Source of the DNA: Caprimulgus europaeus
Taxonomy: Eukaryota; Chordata; Aves; Caprimulgiformes; Caprimulgidae
Reading direction: 5' to 3'
Length of the DNA stretch: 64,000 nucleotides
Assembly: GCA_907165065.1 (NCBI GenBank)
Contig: OU015530.1
Span: 52,054,465-52,118,464, forward strand
Shown here: piece by piece, positions 23,901 to 35,106 of the stretch
How the letters are laid out: each line of letters starts with the position of its first letter
Numbering within the stretch: position 1 is the stretch's first letter
Position numbers and translations under genes: made by a program
Notes under the pieces: generated by a model
The model's input: only the letters and a program-made list of their open reading frames with translations
Database searches by the model: none
What the model was told of the DNA's origin: nothing

Positions 23901-26790
23901 CCTTATCTGTAAAATATCGGCAGTGGCTGTTATCTCACTCCCAGGGAAATGGTGGGTTAGCTCAGATTAGCAGAGCAATCTGGAAATGGAAACTTTACAC
24001 AAGAGCAAGGTATTACTTTGGTTACTCTCTAAAAATCTTTATCACCTCCTAAGTTTCCTGGAGAACTATATCTACAGCATTTGGTTATATGTTCAGAGAA
24101 GGTCTCTTTTTTCTGCCAGTTATAACTAGAGTTCTGCCATATAAGATAAAAAAAATCTGTCCGTCTTGCAAGTGAAAACAGAGAACACCATTCACATCAA
24201 GGACTCCATGCACCTCGTTTGTTTCAGACCCAATTTTGAAGTACTGTAAGCAATTTGCTAGGATTTTTTTTTTACATTAAAGACATAAACACATCTGGGA
24301 GGCAGCTCTGAAGAGCTTTAATCCATACTGATACCAACTTCTTCACGAGAACACAGATAAATATTAACCATGCCCCAAATGCTCTTATGTCTACATGTTA
24401 AAGTAAGAAACAACAGTGAAATATTTAGAGGAAAGACATCAAACTATTTGCCAATGTTGGGGTTTTTTCTGTCTTTGTTATGCTCTCTGAAGTCTCTCTT
24501 TTTTTTTTTTTTTCTTTTTTTTGGCAGCAGCATAACGTTACCAAAAGAAACAGATAAACTCCACTATTTTTCTCCAACTCTCCAAAGTGATCTTTAACAG
24601 GCATAGAAGCAAATTATAATAGTCAAGCTAGATGAAAATCCAGTGTGACAGCCAGGAAGAGTTATAAGAATTCTTTCAAAAACATAATATTGTAATAATT
24701 TCTGTTTGTGCTGTAGAAGGCTCCCTATGGGAACCAGGATGCACATTTACATCTTACACAATAGCTTTAGTAACACTAAAACTTCAGCTGAATTATCTGA
24801 TAAGAGTCTGATTAGAGGGAAATTCCCTAGCAATTAAGAATTTCTGCCTCCTATGACTTCAAAGCCCAATAGAAAGTCTGTCTTCAAAGACTTTGTCTTA
24901 GTAGATCTCATCTTTAAATTTAATTTATGGTAAGTGAAGTTTGCCCCCACCTAAATATTTCTGAGCATTTGTAAAGTCAGGCTTTGAAGAGTGATCAAGT
25001 TACTCAAGAATTCTGAGATTTTTTCATGTGTGTGAGAGGAATCTTTCCTTCAAGGTTCTAACATAACAAGGAATATTTAGAGGAAATTAATACTCATAGA
25101 CTAAGGGCATGTCAACTTTATTCCAGCATTAATGGTTTAACAACAACAGTGTATTTCTCTTGTGCTTTACTTCACTGTCACCAACTTTGATTTCTCTTCC
25201 ATTTACCAAAACATAATTTCCTTTCCCCTTGATTTAAAAATAAAACAAAACAAACAAAAAACACACAAAAAATAAAAACTTCTGAAACTTGAGAGCAAAA
25301 CCAGCAAAAGTTCACTTACCAGGAGCTAATGTAAAGAATCCAGACTTCAACATCAGAAAAATAAACAAACGAATTACATCTCTAGTTGAAATGCACATGA
25401 ACCTGATTTATATTTAAATTTCTGATGTTGTCAATACCCTTGGGCTGTCCACCTAAGTGACAAGGACAAGGCCTGTCTTGTCTTCACGGTTTGCACAGTA
25501 TCTGTCATCCTCCTGCTCTGCTTGCAACCAAGATCCCTTTAAACACTGCAGCAATAAGAGCAATACCCAGATTTCATTTCCTTTGCAGGAAGGTTATCTG
25601 GAGCTTACAGCCAATTTTGACATCTAAAGAAGATACCTAGGATCTGATGGGCTTCAAGATACAAACTGGAGGAAATAATGGCTGTAGTTACAGTAGTGAG
25701 TAACATGCCCCAATAGAATTAGATATGCAGAGAAAAACAGCGCTATGATCAGATAGTATCAGAGAATTTACAAGACTACTTTCATCTCCTTTAAAGCCCA
25801 GGCTTGGAGGTCTGGATAGTTCAGGTAAGCTTTGTGAATAATAAGCTCAATTTCAGGCTCTTTCCACACCAAACTCCAAACGTGAGATATGCACTTCAAT
25901 TTGCCTTCTATTTTGAGCTATTGGTAGGTACTGGACATTTATTCAAGCATCATACAGTTCAATCATGTCAAGTTTCAACCAATATTATCAGCACAGATCT
26001 CTATTTGAATGGATTGCATTTTTGTCCTCCTGACAGGTTGTTTTCCATCTTCTGAGGGATAAGTCAAGCTGCTATGCTCTACTGAGTGACTGCTGGGGAG
26101 GCAACTCATATGAAATTTAAACTGATCATAGGTCTGTCTGGTTTGGATAACGATTCATTTTATTCCTCGAGTTCACTTTGGATTTCACAGCTGGAAATGG
26201 ATGAGATCAGTAATAAGAAGTCTGCTTTGAGTCACTACCTAAGGATCTGTATTTCTTTATGTGACTTCAAGGAAGATGATTCTAAAGATTTCTTCTTAAT
26301 GAAGGGGCTACAATCAGAATGATGGAATGTATTTTTACTGCATTTTTTAATTTATTGCCAGATCAATCTCCTACATTTAAAACCATGGATATATCTAGAT
26401 ATTATTCTCATTAACATAATGGTAATTGCCAAAGGTACATCGGACATATTTGTCTCCTTCATACAAGACTATGTGATGACACTAACACATGCTACATACA
26501 TAGAGCCAAAAGCACAGATAAAAATTCACCATGAACTGACAGAGCTTTTCAGCCACAGGTCTGAAAAGTCAGACTAGCATTATAAACAAACCAGATCCTG
26601 GACTTATGAAAAAATCAGTTCCCATCATATAGCTTCTGCAAGTTGAATTACCCCTTATTATCCTTGGTGCAGCTTTGCTACACAGCTGCAGAAAGGTAAA
26701 GGTTTGGAATTTCTTGTTTTAGATTATTAATAATGTCTAAAATGAAGCAGATCCGGATTATCTACTCTTTGCTGTCTCAGCTTTGCATCA
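20999..26790. other. Unique sequence, no gene recognised
   Basis: Between the CR1 tail and the second LTR I see no gene or repeat. The region just beyond the CR1 tail (20999-21450) is less AT-rich, with overlapping open frames on both strands (117, 138 and 85 codons); the 138-codon one is inflated by the CR1 ORF2 end. A T-run is at 24499-24522. Confidence 0.45.
24499..24522. repeat. Poly(T) tract
   Basis: Fifteen T, one C and eight T. This could be a reversed poly(A) of a retrocopy, but no gene-like sequence lies on its right on the minus strand. Confidence 0.85.
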
Positions 26791-26795
26791 CCAAC
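26791..26795. repeat. Target-site duplication of solo LTR 2, left copy
   Basis: CCAAC precedes the opening TG and is repeated exactly at 27407-27411. Confidence 0.85.
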
Positions 26796-27406
26796 TGCCC
26801 TGGTTTTTTGCTGGGATAGGGTTAATTTGCTTCTTAGTAGTTAAAAAGCACTGTGTTTTGGTTTCAGTGAGGATTGTTATGAGAACAATGTTGATAACTG
26901 TAAGGACACTGTGCTTGGGCAGTTTCCAAGAACAAAGGACTGGAAGGGGGGAGTGGAAAAGCGTAGTAGTTAGTAAAACCCAGAATGGACAGTTGGATAT
27001 GCAAATGAGATATTCCATATCATATTATGTCAGGTTTAGTATATTAAAGAGAATTTACTGGAAAGCGGGGAGATTCTCTCAGGAATTGCTTGGGCTCACT
27101 TGCAATTTCAGTTTCGAGGTTCCTTTTCACTCCTTCAGGAACATTATCAGCAGGTGGTAAGCAATTGTACTGTGCATCATCCATAGATATATATACTTGT
27201 TATCATTATTACTCTTATTATTCTTCTTTTTAAATTCTGTTTTACTCTATTTATTACATTCTTCTTATCTCCAACCTACAAGTCTCCTCACCTTTACCCC
27301 TCTAATTCTCTCCCCAGTTCCCTAGGTGCAGGGGAAAGGGGGCAGGGTGAGGAGGGCTGCAAGTGGCTGTGTCTTGTTTAACTGCCAGCTAAGTTAAACT
27401 ATCACA
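26796..27406 (+). mobile_element. Solo LTR 2, same family as LTR 1
   Basis: This 611-bp element begins TGCCCTGGTTTTTTGCTGGG and ends ...TTAAACTATCACA, with CCAAC duplicated on both sides. It shares with the element at 5962-6607 the opening, the AGTTAATTT/GGTTAATTT segment, an identical 29-bp block (26997-27025), the TATA-like sequence (about 27040-27048) and the CAACC..AAGTCTCC segment near the end. An octamer ATGCAAAT lies at 26999-27006. The different target-site duplications show the two LTRs are independent insertions and not the two ends of one provirus. No internal retroviral sequence remains. Confidence 0.92.
27331..27356 (+). other. Possible G-quadruplex motif in LTR 2
   Basis: Four G-runs of three or more (GGGG, GGGGG, GGG, GGG) separated by loops of 3, 2 and 6 bases fit the usual G-quadruplex pattern. 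It lies in the 3' part of the LTR, where related avian LTRs are also G-rich. Confidence 0.6.
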
Positions 27407-27411
27407 CCAAC
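27407..27411. repeat. Target-site duplication of solo LTR 2, right copy
   Basis: CCAAC follows the terminal CA and matches 26791-26795 exactly. Confidence 0.85.
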
Positions 27412-30400
27412 ATGTAAAGTAAATCACATTGAACAGGTCTGAAAGGGGACACTAAGTGTCTTGAGTAAGAAGCCAAGTTCTGTCATGCTGAATTCCTAGA
27501 TGTAATTTGAGGGATTAGGTGCTCCAGACTGTCTCCAGATACTGGCTTTCTGTTACTACTTGATGAGCTTTGGGGTTTTTTTTGTTTGTTTGATTGGTTG
27601 TTTGGGGTTTTCTTCAGAAAAGGCATTTTGGCTATAGCTTCTCCAACAAAAGCTGGTCATGTAGGCTCTCATTTAGGGTAGCTTAGTGTATTTTAGGATA
27701 GAACAGTATAGCTCCTGCTTGACTTGTTAAATCTGTGCCCAGCTTCAGCAGCTGAACATCTTGTCACACTGTTCACATTTTTTGATTCATAGTTAACTTT
27801 CAAGGTACAGAAGAATTTCATTATCACCTTGTACTTGGTTCTTTACAGATGGGATACGGTTACTGCGGCTAAGAAAGAAAACTTATAAATCCACCTCTGT
27901 ACTAATTCTATACATTACTTTTCACTGTCTTATTCCCTTTTCTTTTTGCACTACTGTATCAATTAGTTGGATGTGCCACAGTCTGGAATGGAAATGGTGA
28001 GTCACATTGCTAAGGCCCAAGATGTGCACCTGTTTTAGAGAGTTTCATAGCTGTGTCTTCTGTAATAAGGAAAATGAGTCTCCAAAGTCTGTGCAGATCA
28101 TTCAGGGCAATAACAATACTTAGCAGTTACAGCTCCTTTTCTACTAACCATTATCTTAATTGAAACAGAAGAGTTTGATTTTTCTTTCTCTGCTTTACAG
28201 CTCCCTCAGCACCACTCGTGCCGTTCAGCGCTATGAGCCATGATGTCCCAAGGGGCACCTAGTGAAAGGGCTGATCCTTCCCCAAAACATACATCTCTGG
28301 AGTCAGTTGACAGCAAACCCAGTTCACACGAGAAGCAGCTGCATGCCACAACAAAAGCAAGAGCTTTTGGTCCTCTCTGCCCTATGGGAAAGAATGAACA
28401 CGCTTGGACAGACCAGGGGAGGACTCCCTCTGCTGTTGCCAAGTGCAATGTTGCAGGTCAGCCTTATTCAGGGAGGATTATTTGTTTTCAGCACCAGTCA
28501 GAGATAACAACCATCCACTTCAAAGAAAAAGAGACACTGTTCACCTCAGCATGATGTCAGGGAATACAATCCTGCCTCCTCATCCAGAGACCCATCTAAC
28601 CTGACCTGACCAGATTCCCAGAGAACGTGGTCAAGGCATGAGCTCAGAGTTGTTTCAGGAAGTTTTTTTTATATTAATCCACTTATACTCACTAACAAAT
28701 AGGCAAGATTAAGACACTGTAGCAACAAGAGTATTTTAAATGGCTTTGGCATCCTGGGAAGCAGAGACTATTCATTTACATAGACCTTGATGTGACAAAT
28801 CAGGGCAGTTTTCAGGCTATACAAAGATCATTACAGAATACATAATTTCTTCCAAGTGTAAAAGCTGTCTTTGCAGTTGCAAGAAATGGCAGTTAAAATG
28901 TTTGTCTATAATTTTCCTATCACACACAGGACTATATTTGGGCTACTTTAATATATTATGAATGTTTACAAATTTACAATATGACAAAAAATAAGCATGA
29001 AGTTTAATGGAATTAACTGACAGGTGACACAAAAGCACTGTCAAAAAATATGGTATTTAATAGCTTTGCAAAATACTTTTGTGAAAGAATAGTGAATACT
29101 ATATATAGGTATAATACTTTGTCTGAAAAAAAGCATAAACAAAAGTGAATTGCATTGAAATGTTTTTGAAGAGAGCTGTGAAATAAACAGTGGAGCTGGC
29201 AAATTCCACTCCTGATCAGCTAAAACCTGTTAGACATAATCCCTGTATTTTTCTTAAACAGAAGATTATAAAGTCTCTCACTAGAAACCAACATGAATAA
29301 AAGCAAAGTAGAAACCTCCACAGAAATCAGGATTTTAGAAAAATCAAGATAATTTGTTCAGCCTAGAAAGAATGAATTGTGAGATAGGCAGGAGTGTTTT
29401 CAGGCTAGTGTTTTAAAGGCAGATAGCCAATAATATTTTTCTGAGAAAACTTTTTTATTAGTTTATTTCTTCTTTCCCCTACATGTTGAGGGATAAGAAC
29501 TCATTTGAAAGATCTTTGAAAAGCTAAAACTACTAATAAATCTCAAACGTTTTACATTTGCTCACAAAGCTGGGATTTTTCCAGTTTTCCAAGACTTGTG
29601 AAAGATCAGTGTGAGACTTTTGGGGCAAGTCTTTTAAAATTCCTGTGTATAAATGCTATAATTATATGTATTTTGAAGTATTTCATTTCAGCATTTGGCA
29701 ACATTCCTGCATCTCTAGACCAGCATATTTCTCATCACAATTTATTTCTAAGCCAAGGCACTCTCTCTCCCTGTGTTCCCACAGATAAGAAAAACAGAAG
29801 AGCTGAACCCTGATTTGAACATAAGAAAGGAAGCTGCTACTGGAATATGCTGCAGCTTGTAATTCTGATTTTGTTTGCTTCCAAAGGACCTCAGGTCTGT
29901 TGTTCTTGAGGGCACATGAAAATGCCACTGGGGATGGGCTTCACAGGGCTTCAGAGATCCAGGTGTGTGCTTGCACATAAGGGTTGAGATGATCTGAAGG
30001 AAATGTGGGAAGAAGAAATCTGATGGTTTTTGCAGATAGCTATTTAGTGCCCAAAAAGGCTTCTCCTAGTTTGCTAATGCGCTTTCTTGCCTTAATTTGG
30101 TAGAATTTTTAAGTATGTAGGAGGATGTCTAGAGCCAGGAAAAGGTGCTCTGTTAATGTGCATGTAGGAACTGGGAATGAAGAAATAAATAAATTGTCAG
30201 CTAAGGTAAATTAACATTACGCTAAAATGCAGTGCCTAACACGTCTTACTGCTTAAATATAACATTTAGCATTTATTACAAGTGCAAGTTTTCTTATTTC
30301 ACACAAAATCAACCTTGGAAAGAATAAAAGCTAAAAAAAAAAAAAAAAAAAAGAGGAAAAACCCTCTTGTTTACTCCTAACTCTTCTTTTGGCTAGGGTT

Positions 30401-32964
30401 ACAAGAAGCAATCTCTTCATCCCCGAGGGATGCCACTTCTGCAGCACACTGCAAAAACAAAATCCCACCCCCACATAACAAAAAAGAACACAGTGTTTGT
30501 TAGCACAATTAGACTCACACTTCAGTATTTCCACTTTTGGCATTCATCCTTTGCAAGTTTTGTGACATTATTAGAGACATTAGAGGTTGCTAATACACAT
30601 GGATGCAATTAAGAGAGAGCAAAGAAAGGATTCACAAACAAGCAGATGAGCTTTATATTTGGAGAGGGTGTAAAAGCTGAATCACTTACAATTTTTTCTG
30701 TTTAAGCTGTGAAAGGAGGGTATAAGGGTATGAAGGGTCTTGCAGCAAGGCTTGTAGCATACATATAAAAGTGGATTAAAGAGGGAAATTTCTTTTATAC
30801 TTTGTGCTGTTTCTCTTTTTATAGCTTTTATGCCTACTCTTCAAGGTGAGGAATATATTTTCATTTGGATCTGTATAATAATGTTGTTGACACAGAAGGC
30901 ATAATTCTACAGACCACTTAAGTCATCAGAAATTACTGCTAGAAATAATTCAATGCAATATTTTTTAATCTCAGCCCACAAGACCTTGAAGATTTTCAGC
31001 CAAAATTTTACTAAAATAATTAAATTTCCTGATAACCTACTTTTCATCTATAGACAGCATCTATGTTCCCTCTTTTAGAGAATTTCCATTTGTGTATATT
31101 TCCGGCAGAACATTGAAAGAGCCTCATTGGGAATTACCACATAATGAATAAATGCCAAAGCTGAGCTGAGATGCTGAGTTTACGTCCCAAGCTGTCTCTT
31201 CATGCTTTCCAGGGACATTGACACCATTCTGATTTTACTTGGGGCTCCAGAGAAAGCCTTGAATAGAATTAATTTAAGAGAAGAGATTCTGCCTTGTGTG
31301 CTACCCAGGGGCCTCAGGATTCTTATTCAGGTCACTAGACAGTCATGAATACATCCTGAATATGAACAGTTGTCCAAATGGCCTATGTGAACAAGAATAG
31401 CTGCTATCTTGGCACTTACATCTGTGTTTTCCCTGCTGAAGATGAAGAGTTCCCCATTTTTTATGTGGCACCCTGGATAGAAAGAGGTTTGGAGGAGAGC
31501 AGAAAAGGGTGTAAGCCTGAATTCTCCTTTGCTTCTCATCAGAAACAGTTCAAGTGTATATTCCCTGGATACAGCTGGCTATGGGAATGAGTTCATGTTG
31601 TAACTCACAAAGTAGACTGCTGAATCACGGAGAGATTCAGTGCATCTCACTCCAAGCAGTAAGGTAGGAGCATGAGATGACTGGTCCAGCTATAGATGTC
31701 AATAATTCAACTGTTTGGATGATTTCTCTCCTCTTTAGGAATAGTGGGTAATCAGGAAAATTGCTCTTCAGGAGGAGTAAATGCCCATCTTTTCCAATCC
31801 AGTGTTTTGCTTTGTTTTTTTAAATAAAGTGCTGACAGAGATTCAAAGCTCCTTGAGTGTGTCCTTCATAGCCATCTTTTTTGAAATGTACAATTTGCAT
31901 ATCTGGCTATATGACCTTAAAAAGGCTGTGAGTAAACTGATAGTGAAATCAAAACATTGTCTACTAATTTTGGAGCTGATATGGGCACTTAATTCTAACC
32001 ACACAAGCAGTCTCATGGAGTCCAAAATGCATTGGCCCAGTAATATCTTGACTTAATCACACTGAAATATTGTTCTTTACCACAGTTTGAGCAATTGCTG
32101 TGAACTGGTGGATAATTGTAGGCAATTTCAACAGTACAAGCCAACTGATTCTTGCAAGCAAATGTAAGGAGGGAATAGAAAGGAACACTTATTACCAAAC
32201 TTTTCAAGTTTTCCTAGAAAGTTGTCAGATCCAAGCACCACTGGCTTTCATGAAATCAAAAGCTTGATTTTAAACACAGTTGTGACAAGAGGAGCTCTCT
32301 GGTGACTACCAAGAAACCTTATGTCTCAGCACTAAAATTTGGGCTCTCCAACTGCAGTAATCCTATAAGATTTGAGCAAGTATTTAACTCCATCAGAAAT
32401 AAGGCAATATTTGGTGTCTGGAGCTTTCCCCTGCAGTGTTGCCTGAGAAAAGTCTTTTGGGGCACCATGACTAACAACTTGATGGGGAGTTAATTACCAC
32501 TGGACTTGGTTTTGTCATTAACGTTCATAATATGCCATGGTTTGTCTCCATAGCAGCTAGGAATACCATCAATAATTCATTAAGATGTTTAGGAGTGTTC
32601 ATACATTTAAATTACAACATACTTCCTAAGCTAATTAAGAAATATTCATCCAAATTATGTGGACTCTGACAAATATTCTGTGTTGACCATGTCAGTATTA
32701 TACATATTTCCCTCCTGAACCTATTGACAGACTCGTTTGCAGGCATATGTATAACACATTGTCTGCCTAGCAACCACTAAATGAAAAAGGAGTAATTCTC
32801 TAGAGATGTTTTCTCTATGGATTTGTGTCTCTCCCCAGGTTATTAGATGTTCTTCACCCCCAGTTCATAATACCTAATTACCCTGCTAGCCTGTGCTCAA
32901 TTATTTAAAGCCTAGCCCTTACTTATTGAATTTTATAGTTTAATATTAATAGATCAGAGGTTAA
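27412..32964. other. Unique sequence, weak exon-like segments
   Basis: No gene was established. The segment 27967-27996 is followed by GTGAGT, and a strong acceptor (pyrimidine tract then TTTACAG) ends at 28200. Beyond it, a relatively GC-rich stretch (28201-28558) has open frames on both strands of 80-104 codons, none recognised. An A20 run follows an AATAAA at 30323-30328. Confidence 0.4.
30333..30352 (+). repeat. Poly(A) tract with nearby AATAAA
   Basis: Twenty A residues start five bases after an AATAAA hexamer (30323-30328). The spacing is shorter than the usual 10-30 bases for a cleaved messenger tail, and no coding remnant was recognised upstream, so a processed pseudogene is possible but unsupported. 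Confidence 0.7.
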
Positions 32965-33016
32965 CTGGCTCAATATTACAAAAGGAGTCACTGGCTCAGT
33001 AATACAAAAGGAGTCA
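32965..33016. repeat. 26-bp tandem duplication
   Basis: Two adjacent 26-bp copies (32965-32990 and 32991-33016) share CTGGCTCA at the start and ACAAAAGGAGTCA at the end, with two mismatches between them. No function is suggested. Confidence 0.9.
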
Positions 33017-35040
33017 GGATTATGTTGAGCTCCCCTGATATTAGTAATTGGGCTTTGAAGAGAACAGAGAGCAATAAATGCCAGTCACAGCAGGGTACAC
33101 AGGATAAAGCCAATATTTACAGGCATGAATATCTCCTACCTGAACTGCAGATAGTTCTGAGCAGGTTCTACCACCTGCTGAATGGTTTTCACCTGGAGCT
33201 TGGCAAAGTCAACAGAGAAGCTTCAAGACTTCAGTGGATCAGATCAGGGCCAAGGAAGAGACATCAAAAAGACAATATTTTATCCAATTAAACCTGAATA
33301 CTCTTAACACTAAAACAGGGAGTGTATCATTAGCTGACTGTCCTAACTGGGTGGGCAAGACTGATTCAGGGTTATCCTCAGTCAGGCAGGAATGATACAG
33401 AGTTAATTCTCCATTTCTCACCCATTTACCCTCACATTTTTTATGTGTTAAGGATATGGCAGTGATAATGCTGTAGACTTTTAAGGATACATGGGATGCA
33501 ATGTGCATAAGGCATTGACTTTATTTTTATTAGACTAGCTGGTATAGTTGGAAAAAGGATAAAAGCTTTTGATCATCTGTTACATATCTATGGGGTAAAT
33601 GGGCTGCTTGCCATGGTATGAGAGAGGGGGAAGACAAACCAGAGGGCCTAAGGCTTTGATCTTACAGATAATGATAAAGGAAAATCCCAGTTTCACTGGC
33701 CCTGATGCTTTATGAAGTGTTCAGAGCCTTTACTTTTTTTTTATTTTTATTTTTTCTTTAGGTTCAGATGTCAGATTATTGAGGAACAGCTACCATGGGC
33801 TAGCTCAACCTTGATAACCATCCACAGTGTAAAACAAGTTATTTTCACCTCAGTGGAAGAAGCTTAAGCCTCATTATCTCACATTTACCAGGGCTTAGGG
33901 TACTCCCAACACAGTTATTTCTGTTATTCTATTTTTGTCCTTTTAGATACATGGAGTAACGTTTTATAGCTTGGTAACTGAACTTAAGTTTAGACCAGTT
34001 TCCAATGGCTCTTTCCCTAGATTTTAAGAGGCTATTTTTGACAGTTTGAAATAATTTCACACAAGGAACCACTTTTTACAGAAACTGTAAACCACATCAC
34101 CCTTTTCCCAATATAAGTTACAGAAGCAATTTCTCCCATTTAAGCAAACAGCAATTTTACTATTACTGAAATCAGGGTTTCAGTTCTTGCTTCTTTTCCT
34201 TATAAGCATAAGCACAGCGTAAACAGCCTCTTAATAGAAATTGTTCTAATAACTCTCAAATGGTGGGACTCACAAAGAGCTTATCTGAAGACTAAGATTT
34301 AAGAAGTCAAATCTCTTCTATGACTCAAATTATTACACCAATTATTCTAAAAGCAAAAACATTCCTAACTCAGTTTTTCTCTATATTTATTGTCCAGGGT
34401 AGGAGCTCACATCTCTGTAACAAATAAAATCATTCGCTGTTGAGGGTGATCTCTCTACTTGCAGAACTCAGTAGCTTTTAAAACCACCATGCTCCTTCTA
34501 AGCCAAACAATGCCAACTACCCTTATTAGCATTAGTGTAATTGCTTGTGATATCTTTTTACCACCCACACAGAACACAACGTTTTGGCACTCTAACAACA
34601 GCCTTTTACCTGGAGTTTGCTTTTGAAGGCGTGAAAGCTTTTAGGGGAAAGGTGAAGGGGAAAAAAAAAAAAAAAAGAAAAAAAAAGATAATAGTTTTGA
34701 ATTAATGGAAGAGCACTAAGTCAAACTGAATCATTTTAAGCTGAGTTCAGCGACACCCAGACTCAATTATTTGCTGAGATCCTCCCGAGGTATAGGGCAT
34801 TCCTGCTTCCAGAACAACAAACTGTTATCAGTCTATATGAAAGCTGACAGCAAAAGAAAATAGTAGTTGTGCAGCAGACAGTAGGATTCAAAGCACTTTG
34901 GCCAGCTCTGAGGGCTGAGAACTACCTGGGTCACACCAAGATCAGCACCTAGTAACAGTCAAGAGCAGAGGTGCAAAGAGGAGGAATCCTCTTGCAAGCA
35001 GGAAGCATTTACCACAAGGATAGTCCTGCCCCAATGGATT
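33017..35040. other. Unique sequence, possible old repeat trace
   Basis: No gene was recognised. Sequence at about 33196-33250 (TTGGCAAAGTCAAC then GACTTCAGTGGATCAGATCA) resembles a phrase common in reptile repeats, but I cannot assign a family. A-runs at 34661-34686 are simple sequence. Confidence 0.4.
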
Positions 35041-35106
35041 CTCCATGTTTTCATTAGGAACCCTCCATGCTTTCATTAGGAACCCTCCATGTTTTCATTA
35101 GGAACC
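35041..35106. repeat. 22-bp minisatellite, three copies
   Basis: Three head-to-tail 22-bp units (CTCCATGTTTTCATTAGGAA plus CC) lie at 35041-35062, 35063-35084 and 35085-35106. The middle copy differs by one base (C for T). Each unit carries an ATG, which explains the overlapping open frames that begin here. Confidence 0.93.

Noticed and set aside
5962..27406. LTR 1 and LTR 2 as the two ends of one 21-kb provirus
   Set aside because: Each LTR has its own perfect and different 5-bp target duplication, and no gag, pol or env sequence lies between them.
30120..30352. Processed pseudogene ending in poly(A)
   Set aside because: AATAAA is only five bases from the A-run, no coding remnant is recognisable upstream, and no flanking target duplication was found.
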